NCBI GenBank assembly: GCA_937959115.1
Contig: CALGAW010000012.1
Location: 1-64,000 of the forward strand
Source of the DNA: an uncultured Saprospiraceae bacterium
Lineage (GTDB): Bacteria > Bacteroidota > Bacteroidia > Chitinophagales > Saprospiraceae
DNA: 64,000 nucleotides
Direction: 5' to 3'
Part shown: positions 1 through 9,694 of the stretch, in pieces
Layout of the letters: each line of letters opens with the position of its first letter
How positions within the stretch are numbered: position 1 is the stretch's first letter
The notes under the pieces: generated by a model
What the model was told of the DNA's origin: nothing
The model's input: the letters and a program-made list of their open reading frames with translations, nothing else
The model's database searches: none
Translations under genes and position numbers: made by a program

Positions 1-540
1 TCGCGGTTGCAGTTGCGCCACCATCGCTTAAGCCGTTACAACTGACATCAGTGTCGAGTGTTGCTGTAGCAGATAGCAAGTCAGGTTCTCCAATGACGAC
101 TGTTGCAATATCAGTACAACCATTGTCATCCGTTACAGTAACAGAATGCGTACCTGCATTTAATCCAGTAGCGGACGGTGTGGTTTCTCCATTGTCCCAT
201 TGATAAGTATATTGAATGGTACCACCAGTCGCGGTTGCAGTTGCGCCACCATCGCTTAAGCCGTTACAACTGACATCAGTGTCGAGTGTTGCTGTGGCAG
301 ATAGTAGATCAGGTTCTCCAATGACGACTGTTGCAATGTCAGTACAACCATTGTCATCCGTTACAGTAACAGAATGCGTCCCTGCATTTAATCCAGTAGC
401 GGACGGTGTGGTTTCCCCATTGTCCCATTGATAAGTATATTGAATGGTACCACCAGTCACGGTTGCAGTTGCGCCACCATCGCTTAAGCCGTTGCAACTG
501 ACATCCGTGTCAAGTGTTGCTGTGGCAGTAAGTAGCGGAG
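1..540 (-). repeat. Near-identical 228-bp tandem SprB repeats
   Basis: The sequence starting at base 1 recurs at 229 and again at 457, giving an exact 228-bp (76-codon) period. Copies 1 and 2 differ at only a handful of positions; the third is cut short by divergence after about 540. Each unit encodes the SprB motif (DVSCNGLSDGGATATATGG ... QWDNGETTPSATGLNAGTH ... VTVTDDNGC). More diverged units of the same family occupy about 541-1215. The array continues past the left edge, so its copy number cannot be read here. Confidence 0.93.
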
Positions 541-3500
541 GCTGATTTATCGTAATGCTTTCTGTTGTTTCACAACCACTAGCATCTGTTACTGTAACAA
601 TGTGAATGCCAGCATCAAGACTTGTAGGAGTAGGACCAGTTTGACCTGAACCCCATTGATAGGTGTATGGAGGTACACCACCTGTTGCCGTTGCAGTAGC
701 AGAGCCATCACTCAAACCATTACAAGAGACATCATTCCCAGCGCTAATTGATAGGCCAACAGCAGTCGGTTGTGTGATTACGACCCCAGTAACTTCTTTA
801 CAGCCATTTGCATCTGTGACGGTGACCGGAAGAGGCCCTGCACATAGTCCAGTAGCAATTGAGGTGGTCTGACCATCTCCCCATTGGTAAACAAAAGGGG
901 TTTGTCCTCCTGTAGCGGTTACGGTTGCTGAACCATCGCAACCACTATTGCAAGTCACTTGGTTGTTTACTCCTATAAAATCTACTCCAAATGTGTTTGT
1001 ACTCGGAACGGCAACACTGGAAGTATTGCTACAACCATTTAGATCTGTTACGGTTACAAAGTAAGTTCCCGCACAAAGATTAGACAGATCTTCCGTTGTC
1101 TGACCGTTTGACCAGGCATATGTAAATGGCATTGTTCCCCCTGTAATAGTCATGTCGGCGGTTCCAATACATGCGATACAACTTGTTGCTGTGGATGTTA
1201 TTGAAATGGTAGGATTATCATTCACGAGAAGTGTAATAATACTAATCGAATCACAAGAGCCAGGTATTGTTATGGTATCAGAATAATTACCAGGATTTGT
1301 TTGAGGGTTTCCATGAATGACAACAGATTCACCCATACAAATAACGAGGGAGTCCATTCCAATATTGGCTTGATTGAGAATGTTAATATCAAAGGAATCA
1401 GTGACTAAACAACCAGTTGAATCATATGCTGTAATGACATAGGTTGTATCTACTGTAACAGTAATATTAATTGTTGGGCAAGTTGGACAGTCTACTCCAA
1501 TAGTAGGAGTCCAATTAGGGTTTGAAACGCCTGGAACAGATACATTGATTATTGTGCCAACGCCACAAACGGTTGTATCTTCTAAAATATCTAACGCACC
1601 AGTGAGCATTGTGACAACAACCGTGTCAGAATACATGTTTCCACAATAATCAATCACGTCTACCCAGTAAACGCCTTCAGCAAATGCCGTATACGTGGAA
1701 TCAATAGTGCCATCTTGCCATTCATAATATGCAAAACCTGAGCCTGCATTGAAGTAATAAACTCCAGCTTGACAAACGGAAACGTCCGGACCGAGATCCA
1801 GTACTGGAGTCGGAAAATCATAAGGATTACCGTCCATATTATTCGTATAATCACATTCTTCAATTGCAGTGGATGGGAAGTCCACGGAAAGGTCAAATGG
1901 TCTTGGCAATGAGCCATCGTCATTGATAACAGGATAGACCCCCGCTGATGCAGGTTTAGGAATTATAGTAACCACACGAATACAGCTATCTATTGCCAGA
2001 TCGGTGGGAAGAACATCCGATCCTACGATTGGTGCATTGGTTGAAGTTGGATCACTGCCATAAAATGTGATTGGAGTACCAGCGGGTAATAAGTTTTTCC
2101 CTTCATTACAGATGGTCATTACAATTTCGTAGTTATTACCATTACAAATGAGTGTGTCTAGATTCATAACAGCATCAGGGACAGGAAGGTAAGGCTCGAA
2201 GTTTTCGTCTAACAATGGTGTTTGTACTAAAAACTTATTGAATGGTCGTTTCCCACTTCCTGCAGGGAATTCAAATGTATGATTTTGTTGCTGGGCAGGT
2301 ATTGATAAATCATCGTTAACATGCGTTACGTAATAACCGAATTGATTCCAGACTTGACGAGCTGACATCCAAGTACCTGTTGCAAAATTTGCTTGGATAA
2401 CCCGCAGCCTACCGCGATAATCCGCAGGAGGGGTATTTGTTCCTTGGAAGGTATAGGTGGTATAAATAATCTCTGCTTGTCGATCATTATCTACATCAGC
2501 TACAATGGGGTATTCGGTGAATGTACCGGATCCCGAGGCAAATGTAAACCAGTTTCTCTGCGCGTCGACACCAGGAGGGAAGGGAGCAGGTCCACCATAC
2601 ATTATACGAAGATTGTCTTGATCACGATAAACGATTTCTTGGATGTCATCTCCGTTAAAATCAAAGGAGGTTGCTCCTGTTACTCCGGATAAGTCTGTAG
2701 TAGGAAGACTCCACCAATATGGGGTAGCAGGGTTTTGGATGGCTGCATTTAGATTAAAGCAATTTAGTCTTTGATCAGTGCACACTACAATTTCGGGATA
2801 ATCAACGGCTGCGCCTGTCGTTCGATCGTCAAATACATTCGAAATTGTAGGTATTCCTCCTCCTCGTTGTGGATTACCAAGATTGGGATTAGCAAAGAAT
2901 TGGATTAGCCCATTTTTATCCCAAACATACATTCCATAAGTTCCTTGAAATCTACCATTTACGACAACGTCCATGATCCCATCAAGGTTCAAATCTACGA
3001 TAGCTGTATACCCATCATCCCATGTGTTGTTCCCACTAATTGTTCTTAAATCTCTTTGAATTTTAATTTGAACACCATCACCGTCATTCGGATCTAAATC
3101 GACTGAATAGATGTGATATCCTGCAGCAATTTCCAATCCATTACAATCTGGATCACCACAATCTTGCACACTCAGTAGGTCGCCTGCTATAGAATTTGTG
3201 TTTGGTTGACCATAATTATTCCAAGCGAGTCTGGCAGCCGCTCCATTCCCATTCAGCGTTTTGTTAAGAACAGGGTTGCCAGGGTTGGATAAATCAAATT
3301 GAAAAACATCATTACCAGCATATACTTCTGGGATTCCATCCTCATCAAAATCTGCGAATTGGAGATTTTGATCTCTTGAATCTGTAAGTCCAGTAGATGT
3401 TGCATATGGTGTCATAGGAGGGTTTGCTCCAGGAGTATAGTTTGAATATACTTGAATTTGCCTGTTGAAGTTGACAATCGCGACCTCAGGATTTCCATCG

Positions 3501-6500
3501 CCATTTACATCTGCGATTGCTGGATGATTCATTGGATAGCCATCCACTGATCCTACATTTAGAATATCTGGAGCGGCGTTATTGCTGCCGTCACCCGCAA
3601 AAATCAATAATTGGCTTACTGGAATCTGAGTAATTGAAGCGGGAGAAGCGGCCACGATGACTTCTGGTAAACTATCAACTGAAGGATTGAGGTTGGCTAC
3701 CATTGGTGATGCATTGATTGATGCTTGGTTGATTGTACTTTGCCAATCTAAAACAGCTTCTAATACATCAGGAACAACATCAACGGAGCATTCACTATCA
3801 TTACAAATACATTCAGTATCATAACAATCTACATATCCATCACAATCGTCATCATATCCATTATCACAAATTTCAGGACTACCTTGATTACTTCCTGAAA
3901 AGTCGAAAATTTGACCATTATTAGGATAATTAACAACACCTCCTACAATGGCTCCTGGGAAGTAATAGCCAGAGGACAGCTCTTGCAGATCGTAGACTAA
4001 GCTGGTATCAATACAAAGCGTAAGTGTATCAGGGCATGAGGTAACCACGAAGGATTCAACAACAATGCTATCTACAAGGAGATCTACTGTGTAAGGCGCT
4101 TGGCAAGTACCAAAACAATCTAGTTTTGTAACCAGAATATCAACTTCTCGTTTTTGTTGGTCTAGATAGTTGAAGCCATCAATTTGATCAGGGAATGGTC
4201 CTAGTGTTCCAGGATTCATTTGGATATTAGGTTCTTGAACTGTTGCAAGGTCAATGTTAGAAGGTACGAGGTTTTGAGGCATGAAATTATTAGGATCTGG
4301 AATAACGTACAATATATTTTCTCCACGTTTTCCAAAGTAAAGATTCCCATCGTAGCAAGATTCAATGTAGGTAATACCATTGTAGGCGGCAGAACATACT
4401 GGATCATTGGAGAAGTTGCATCCTCCTCCTGTTGTTGGATTATGAGCATTGTTTGGCACTTGCTGAATTTGCATTCTTACTTCAAAGGGTGTTACATCCA
4501 GGTCAATTTGAGCCAAATAAGTTAAATTAGATATAGAGCCGCCAACGAAGCCACCACTTGTAATGTATAGAAATCTTCCATTTGGGCTGAATTCAATGCG
4601 ACTTAATTTACGCTCAAAATTTGACAGGAATCTTAGGGGTAAGGTTAGGTCTGCTGCTACTGCGGAAACCATTGCTGAATAGTTCAAAACATTAGATTGA
4701 TCCTGGGGATTCCCATCAGGTACCATTACTAAATCTCCAGCACTTACAACTGTTGCAGCTGCTGCGGTAAAGGTGGCTGCATCAAAAATTACAAAGTCGG
4801 TATAGTTCGTATTTTGATTTCTTGTGGCTACACCTACTCTTGCTTCAGTAGGACTAAGTTCTATAGGAGAACCCGCACAAGTCAAGCTCCACCAATTGGA
4901 TGGTACAGTCCCTGTGTTTGCGCTCCAAGTAATGCCAGTGGCATCAAGTAAAAATCGATCTAGAGAAATGGTGTTAACCCCAGTTGTTCTTCTACATAAA
5001 TAAAGGAAATGAGCATCTGGTATCGCACCTGCTGTTCTAGAAACTGCAGCGCCATCTGTGTATGTCCTAGCCACTCCACCATTATCTATAAGAGGAATAT
5101 CACGTTGAATAACTGCGAGGGAAATTCCGTCATACCGTATTCTAGAAAAAATCCAATTCGCTGGATTGTAAGATGCATTGTTTATCGGGGAGCCAATATC
5201 GTTGCTCCATATTCTGTAAATAATATACCATTCATTATCAATAGTAGGAACAGGAATCACTTGGATTTCTCCACCACGCACACCATTTAACCCTGGACCA
5301 TTGGGCGTTCCAGTTGTTAAGAGTGGAGTTCCATCTGGTTGATAAATGAATAGATTATTCGCAGCGTTTGCTCCTGTATGAATAACGTAAAAACCAAGCG
5401 CACCACAATCATTGAAACCAGCACCAGTAGAGGCAAGTGTAATTCCATTGGTATTCGGGATATTGTTGACTACAGGAACTGGATCTCTCCAATCAACGTC
5501 CTGTGCATTTCCATTCATGGTGACTGGCCAGACTGGAAGACCTGTTTGAGCAAGCCCAGTGTTGGCTACGGTAATGACTATTTGAGCGGAGGTGTCAATA
5601 CAAACACCATCTGTAGCAATTAGAAAGGCTGTATAATTGCCAAGGGTGTTGAAGGTATGTGTATAGGAAACCGGATTCGTCGATTCAAGCACTCCGTCAA
5701 TCCACCACTCGAATGCATTCCCACCAAAGCTGGTATTGTTAAATATAACAATGTCTCCAGGAGAAACCTGAGAACTAGATGCTGTGAAACTTGCAATTAC
5801 TGGGCAGACGGCTTCAATTTGAACAATCAAGGTGTCTGTGCACAAGCCGTTACCTACGATGAGCTGAACGTCATGAGGTCCAACTGTCGTAAACGTATGT
5901 GTGAAATTGACGGTTGTGGCCTGCACTACATTGTCGACTGACCATTCGTTTGTTGTATTGTTTGTAGATGTATTTGTAAATATAACTGGACTGCCAGTAG
6001 GGACAGTAAGTGTTGGAGTGGTGAAATCTGCAATTGCTCCACAAACAACCGTGATATTCATCAAGAAAGTGGATAAGCAATTAGGATCTGCAGCGTCTGT
6101 AACTTCAAGTATAATGGTAAATGTCCCAAGCGTGTTAAAGGTATAATTAGGATTTGCAAGGGTTGAAAATGGAACACCATCGATTGTCCAATTGTAAGTA
6201 TTTCCTCCAGTTGATGTATTCGTAAAGTTTACCGTTCCTCCAGCATTTACAGTTGTTTGGCTTGCGGTAAAGGAAGCAACGTATGGCGAATTACAAGGAG
6301 GTGTACAGACATTAGAATTAAGCAAACTTGCTCTGGTAGTGGTTAAGAATCCACGCATTCTGTCTTTTTGTCCTTGGGTGAATACAGACCAGCACTGAAT
6401 GTTGCCATAGTCCATGTAGTCAAGTATTTCGTCGGGTTGATCGCCAATTCCTCCATTTACGACTGGGCGGAAAGGGTTGTTGACTGAAAGGTCATCGTCA

Positions 6501-7399
6501 TCTGTAGTACAAGTGTTTGGTGCTGGATTACCGCAAGGAATAAAAGCAGTTGACTGGTCTGGTGGTGTATCACAAACTCTGTCACCTTGTACAGTACAGT
6601 CATTGTTTGGACAGCCTCCTTGGAAGGTGTGATATAACCCAAGGTAGTGTCCCATTTCATGGATTTGTACAGACGAGTTTCCAGGAGAGCTACCAAAATA
6701 GGCGGCTTCGTTGACCATACCGTCTGTGGCATTCCCATGAGAAGTAGGAAAGGTGGCATATCCAGCTACTCCACAACCAGAGGACTGGCTACAGATATCA
6801 TTTACGATCCAGATGTTCGCATAATCAGTAGAGGGCCAAAAGCTAAGTGCTTTGACTTGGTTGTTCTGGGTTTCCATTATAAAGTTGGTCAATGGCGAGA
6901 CGACTCTTACGATACCCGTAGTCTGAACACCATTTGGATCCGTTTCTGCGAGGCAGAATTCGATTTCTGTGTCGACACCAGTTGCAGGATTGTAGTACCC
7001 GACATTTCTGTAGGCATCATTCATATGATCGATGGCTGTTTGCACTTGAGCGTCTGAGATATTTTCTGGGCCATTGTTATGAATGATGTGTACGACCACT
7101 GGAACTCTATAGACTGGAGGCGAACCACCTTTGTTTTGTGTGTTTTTCGCTTGACCGCCGTAGACTAAATCTCTTACCTGTTGGTCTAGTGCTTCATGTT
7201 TTGCTTTGATTCTAGGATCCTGAAGTGCTTCTTCTAAAAAGTAGTCTGATGCACAGAACTCTTGTTGATTGGTTTGTGAAGCTGGAGAGGCCAGGGTTGT
7301 TTTTTGATTTAAAGTCTCCTGATTTCCAAAATAATATAAGGAACTTGCAGTGGCAAAAAATGAAATTATAGAAAACCAAAGTATAATTCTTGGAGGCAT
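1..7399 (-). CDS. Giant secreted M43-type metalloprotease/adhesin with PKD-like, beta-propeller, FG-GAP and SprB repeats (3' end outside window)
   Basis: The frame opens at ATG 7399 and stays open to the left edge (about 2466 codons); the SprB-encoding frame near base 49 is in register with this ATG. Residues about 4-22 form a hydrophobic signal segment. A pappalysin/M43 zinc-protease domain follows: HEMGHYLGLYHTF (first His about residue 247) is the HExxHxxGxxH zinc site, and DYMDYG near residue 325 fits the Met-turn. Then come about three PKD-like domains (residues about 370-600), a propeller-like region (about 620-1080), an Asp/Cys-rich MopE-like stretch with CDNGYDDDCDGYVDC (about 1175-1200), FG-GAP/VCBS-like repeats (about 1210-1700), Ig-like domains, and SprB-type repeats from about residue 2060 on. 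By analogy with Bacteroidota surface proteins it is probably exported by T9SS and acts outside the cell, but the C-terminal sorting signal is not in the window. Substrate unknown. Confidence 0.9.
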   Translation of the reverse strand, partial: MPPRIILWFSIISFFATASSLYYFGNQETLNQKTTLASPASQTNQQEFCASDYFLEEALQDPRIKAKHEALDQQVRDLVYGGQAKNTQNKGGSPPVYRVPVVVHIIHNNGPENISDAQVQTAIDHMNDAYRNVGYYNPATGVDTEIEFCLAETDPNGVQTTGIVRVVSPLTNFIMETQNNQVKALSFWPSTDYANIWIVNDICSQSSGCGVAGYATFPTSHGNATDGMVNEAAYFGSSPGNSSVQIHEMGHYLGLYHTFQGGCPNNDCTVQGDRVCDTPPDQSTAFIPCGNPAPNTCTTDDDDLSVNNPFRPVVNGGIGDQPDEILDYMDYGNIQCWSVFTQGQKDRMRGFLTTTRASLLNSNVCTPPCNSPYVASFTASQTTVNAGGTVNFTNTSTGGNTYNWTIDGVPFSTLANPNYTFNTLGTFTIILEVTDAADPNCLSTFLMNITVVCGAIADFTTPTLTVPTGSPVIFTNTSTNNTTNEWSVDNVVQATTVNFTHTFTTVGPHDVQLIVGNGLCTDTLIVQIEAVCPVIASFTASSSQVSPGDIVIFNNTSFGGNAFEWWIDGVLESTNPVSYTHTFNTLGNYTAFLIATDGVCIDTSAQIVITVANTGLAQTGLPVWPVTMNGNAQDVDWRDPVPVVNNIPNTNGITLASTGAGFNDCGALGFYVIHTGANAANNLFIYQPDGTPLLTTGTPNGPGLNGVRGGEIQVIPVPTIDNEWYIIYRIWSNDIGSPINNASYNPANWIFSRIRYDGISLAVIQRDIPLIDNGGVARTYTDGAAVSRTAGAIPDAHFLYLCRRTTGVNTISLDRFLLDATGITWSANTGTVPSNWWSLTCAGSPIELSPTEARVGVATRNQNTNYTDFVIFDAATFTAAAATVVSAGDLVMVPDGNPQDQSNVLNYSAMVSAVAADLTLPLRFLSNFERKLSRIEFSPNGRFLYITSGGFVGGSISNLTYLAQIDLDVTPFEVRMQIQQVPNNAHNPTTGGGCNFSNDPVCSAAYNGITYIESCYDGNLYFGKRGENILYVIPDPNNFMPQNLVPSNIDLATVQEPNIQMNPGTLGPFPDQIDGFNYLDQQKREVDILVTKLDCFGTCQAPYTVDLLVDSIVVESFVVTSCPDTLTLCIDTSLVYDLQELSSGYYFPGAIVGGVVNYPNNGQIFDFSGSNQGSPEICDNGYDDDCDGYVDCYDTECICNDSECSVDVVPDVLEAVLDWQSTINQASINASPMVANLNPSVDSLPEVIVAASPASITQIPVSQLLIFAGDGSNNAAPDILNVGSVDGYPMNHPAIADVNGDGNPEVAIVNFNRQIQVYSNYTPGANPPMTPYATSTGLTDSRDQNLQFADFDEDGIPEVYAGNDVFQFDLSNPGNPVLNKTLNGNGAAARLAWNNYGQPNTNSIAGDLLSVQDCGDPDCNGLEIAAGYHIYSVDLDPNDGDGVQIKIQRDLRTISGNNTWDDGYTAIVDLNLDGIMDVVVNGRFQGTYGMYVWDKNGLIQFFANPNLGNPQRGGGIPTISNVFDDRTTGAAVDYPEIVVCTDQRLNCFNLNAAIQNPATPYWWSLPTTDLSGVTGATSFDFNGDDIQEIVYRDQDNLRIMYGGPAPFPPGVDAQRNWFTFASGSGTFTEYPIVADVDNDRQAEIIYTTYTFQGTNTPPADYRGRLRVIQANFATGTWMSARQVWNQFGYYVTHVNDDLSIPAQQQNHTFEFPAGSGKRPFNKFLVQTPLLDENFEPYLPVPDAVMNLDTLICNGNNYEIVMTICNEGKNLLPAGTPITFYGSDPTSTNAPIVGSDVLPTDLAIDSCIRVVTIIPKPASAGVYPVINDDGSLPRPFDLSVDFPSTAIEECDYTNNMDGNPYDFPTPVLDLGPDVSVCQAGVYYFNAGSGFAYYEWQDGTIDSTYTAFAEGVYWVDVIDYCGNMYSDTVVVTMLTGALDILEDTTVCGVGTIINVSVPGVSNPNWTPTIGVDCPTCPTINITVTVDTTYVITAYDSTGCLVTDSFDINILNQANIGMDSLVICMGESVVIHGNPQTNPGNYSDTITIPGSCDSISIITLLVNDNPTISITSTATSCIACIGTADMTITGGTMPFTYAWSNGQTTEDLSNLCAGTYFVTVTDLNGCSNTSSVAVPSTNTFGVDFIGVNNQVTCNSGCDGSATVTATGGQTPFVYQWGDGQTTSIATGLCAGPLPVTVTDANGCKEVTGVVITQPTAVGLSISAGNDVSCNGLSDGSATATATGGVPPYTYQWGSGQTGPTPTSLDAGIHIVTVTDASGCETTESITINQPPLLTATATLDTDVSCNGLSDGGATATVTGGTIQYTYQWDNGETTPSATGLNAGTHSVTVTDDNGCTDIATVVIGEPDLLSATATLDTDVSCNGLSDGGATATATGGTIQYTYQWDNGETTPSATGLNAGTHSVTVTDDNGCTDIATVVIGEPDLLSATATLDTDVSCNGLSDGGATATA

Positions 7400-7905
7400 A
7401 GTTAAATATTGGAGTAAGGTTAATAAAAACAGCAGTATGTTTCTACAAGTAATTTAAAACATTAACGGCTTAATTTAAAGCAGTGCGCTAAATAAATTAA
7501 GGAAATGTTAAAAGATGATGGCTTCTAGTATTTTTTTAAGTAGAATATCTTTAAATAGAACGTTTCGGTGTGCAGTTATGCTGCTTGGAATTGTTAAACG
7601 GAGTGAAGAAGTTCAATGATGTAACGGGTCAGATCACAAATTTCACAAATTCACCAAACCAAATATTTTTTGATTTTACTGGTAATCAACCAAGTGGTTC
7701 TATTCCGAACTTCACAAAATTATCGAATTTGATTCGGTATTAACCAGCATACAAGGACAAGTATTGTTAGAAACAGAGGCGACAACTATTCTTTCTAAGC
7801 CCGTTTGTGCTTGATGTCGATCATCTTCCCTCTAGAATGTATTACCTTAGTTTACAGGTGGTAAGGAAGTCAGGTGGTTAAAAAATAGTCGTAATGGATT
7901 AATGC
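7400..7905. other. Intergenic gap with an LRR gene relic and no intact gene
   Basis: About 500 bases between the start of the giant M43 protein and the end of the S41 protease gene. Apart from the leucine-rich-repeat remnant (listed separately) I see no intact ORF, RNA gene or clear TAnnTTTG promoter for the minus-strand gene. Confidence 0.6.
7555..7743 (+). pseudogene. Relic of a leucine-rich-repeat protein gene
   Basis: A plus-strand frame open from 7555 to the TAA at 7741-7743 has no ATG in a sensible place, yet its last 40 codons read as leucine-rich repeats: VTGQITNFTNSPNQ and GNQPSGSIPNFTKLSNL, matching the plant-like 'LTGxIPNFTNLPNLxxLxLxxNQLSGSIPNFTxLxNL' pattern common in Saprospiraceae-type LRR proteins. 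Several conserved leucines are replaced (FFDFTGNQP in place of LxLSGNQL). There is no start, signal peptide or complete domain, so it is called a decayed remnant. Base-level decay cannot be proved without an intact relative. Confidence 0.6.
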
Positions 7906-9558
7906 CTATTTCTTATTGATTTCTTCCAAAGCTTTTATAAAAACAAGGTCTTGTTCATTCATAATTTTGTTAAATCCTTCTTCTTTGAATAGTCTTCGAG
8001 CAATCAATGCCTTAAGATTGAGTTTAATTTTGGATTTAGCTTCTTTAAACTCCTTTTTTGTGTAGACGACCTCTTTTTCATCAATATAGTCGATGAATTG
8101 ATTGAATACTTGCTCCGATTTATTGAAATTTCTACTAAAGTCATTTATGTTTTCATAGCCGTTCGTCAACTCTTTTTGTTCGTCGGTTAATTTGTAGATA
8201 AATTCATTGACATATTGGAGGCATTTGACGTAGAATATGTTATTGACAATAGGGTCAATTGGTACAAAAACATCAGGAGAAATACCTCCGCCAGCATATA
8301 CGATACGACCGTCTGCAGTATAAAATTTAGTGGTGTCTCCAATTGCTGTGCTGTCTTGTGATTCCAGTTCTCCAGTTTCGAATCTACGATCTACGTCATT
8401 GTAATATTCCTGTTCCTTTTTTCCTTTGTATTCTTTTTGAATACAACGTCCTGAAGGGGTGTAGTATCTTGCAACAGTAAGTCGGATTGCTGAGCCATCT
8501 GATAAGTTGTACTGTTCTTGCACCAAGCCTTTTCCAAAGGTACGTCTTCCGACAATTGTGCCTCTATTCATGTCTTGTATTGCGCCTGCGAGAATTTCAC
8601 TAGCAGAGGCAGAACCTTCATCGATTAAAATTGCGACTTTGTCAATGTCATAGAAGTTTCTTCCAGTAGATTTGTATTCTTTTTTACGTTGTGTACGCCC
8701 TTCCGTGTAAACGATTAGGTTTCGTTCCGTGAATATTTGTTCTACTATTTTTGTAGCGGCGGAAAGGTAACCACCAGAGTTTTGTCTAACATCGATGATG
8801 AGGTGCCGCATCCCTTGTTCATTCATTTTCTCTACTTTTTCCATGAATTCTTGGAAGGTAGTGCCGCTAAATCTATTTATTTTAATGTATCCTGTTTCCT
8901 TGTCAGCCATGTATCCAACATCGATGCTTAGGTCGGGGATCTTGTCTCTTGTGATTGTGAATGGGATTAGCTGATCATTGTTGTTTCGTCGGATGTTTAC
9001 GGAGACCTTTGAGCCTCTTTTCCCCCGAAGCAATCCTACAATATCCTCATTCTTTACACCTACGCCAGCGACAAGTGAGTCTTCGATTTCAATGATCTTG
9101 TCACCAGCCATGATGCCAACCTTTTCGCTTGGTCCACCGATGAGTGGGCTGACGACTAGGATGGTATCGTTGAGAACATAGAACTGGATACCTACACCCT
9201 CAAAGCTGCCTCCTAGAGATTCGTTTACTTCCTTTAGGTCTTCTGACTTTATGTAATTGGAATGCGGATCAAGTTCTTCCAACATTGCTTCAATCGCTTT
9301 ATTGATTAATTTTTCTTGATCCACTTCGTCCACGTACTTGGAATCAATAAACCGGAGGATTTCATCTAGTTTACCAGTATTCGATTTGTTGATAATGGTA
9401 GAAATGGCCTTGCTTGGTTTAAGGGATGATTGACCTGGTTGAGTGGTATTTCGTAGTTGAAATCCAATATATATGCTAAATGCGGAGACCAAACCAAATA
9501 GCATTGGCATCCACACGTTTATTTTATTCGGTTGCTCTTCCTTGGTGTCTTCAACCAT
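7906..9558 (-). CDS. S41 family C-terminal processing peptidase (CtpA/Prc type)
   Basis: A 550-residue serine protease that would cleave C-terminal regions of exported proteins in the periplasm. A single N-terminal membrane segment (after the charged EEQPNK stretch) anchors it, followed by a PDZ domain (about residues 85-165) and the S41 catalytic domain. The motif GSASASE holds the nucleophile (its middle Ser), and FGKGLVQ supplies the general-base Lys 25 residues later plus the Gln four beyond it, the normal S41A spacing. A long C-terminal helical, Lys/Glu-rich tail follows. The start is set at ATG 9558: a longer TTG-initiated version (9591) would begin inside the TATATTTG promoter at 9589-9596. 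It stands alone, with the kinase gene divergent upstream. Confidence 0.93.
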   Translation of the reverse strand: MVEDTKEEQPNKINVWMPMLFGLVSAFSIYIGFQLRNTTQPGQSSLKPSKAISTIINKSNTGKLDEILRFIDSKYVDEVDQEKLINKAIEAMLEELDPHSNYIKSEDLKEVNESLGGSFEGVGIQFYVLNDTILVVSPLIGGPSEKVGIMAGDKIIEIEDSLVAGVGVKNEDIVGLLRGKRGSKVSVNIRRNNNDQLIPFTITRDKIPDLSIDVGYMADKETGYIKINRFSGTTFQEFMEKVEKMNEQGMRHLIIDVRQNSGGYLSAATKIVEQIFTERNLIVYTEGRTQRKKEYKSTGRNFYDIDKVAILIDEGSASASEILAGAIQDMNRGTIVGRRTFGKGLVQEQYNLSDGSAIRLTVARYYTPSGRCIQKEYKGKKEQEYYNDVDRRFETGELESQDSTAIGDTTKFYTADGRIVYAGGGISPDVFVPIDPIVNNIFYVKCLQYVNEFIYKLTDEQKELTNGYENINDFSRNFNKSEQVFNQFIDYIDEKEVVYTKKEFKEAKSKIKLNLKALIARRLFKEEGFNKIMNEQDLVFIKALEEINKK

Positions 9559-9588
9559 TTTATCTAATTTATAATTGAAAAAGTAGTG

Positions 9589-9596
9589 CAAATATA
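9589..9596 (-). promoter_or_regulatory. Bacteroidota -7 promoter element for the S41 protease gene
   Basis: Minus-strand TATATTTG matches the TAnnTTTG -7 consensus and lies about 30 bases upstream of ATG 9558. No clear -33 TTG at the expected spacing. It argues against the upstream TTG start. Confidence 0.55.
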
Positions 9597-9694
9597 TCCT
9601 ATTTAACTATTAAATAGTTTAGAATGTTGCAAAAGTATTTATGCAATAGTAAATTCACTTCTTTTTTATTAATGAGAGCAGAAAATTAATTAAA

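Noticed and set aside
1-540. Possible CRISPR array
   Set aside because: The 228-bp period encodes protein (SprB repeats) with no spacers; CRISPR units are far shorter.
6647-7057. Plus-strand 136-codon ORF
   Set aside because: Shadow of the minus-strand M43 protease domain, which has a clear zinc motif in the opposite frame.
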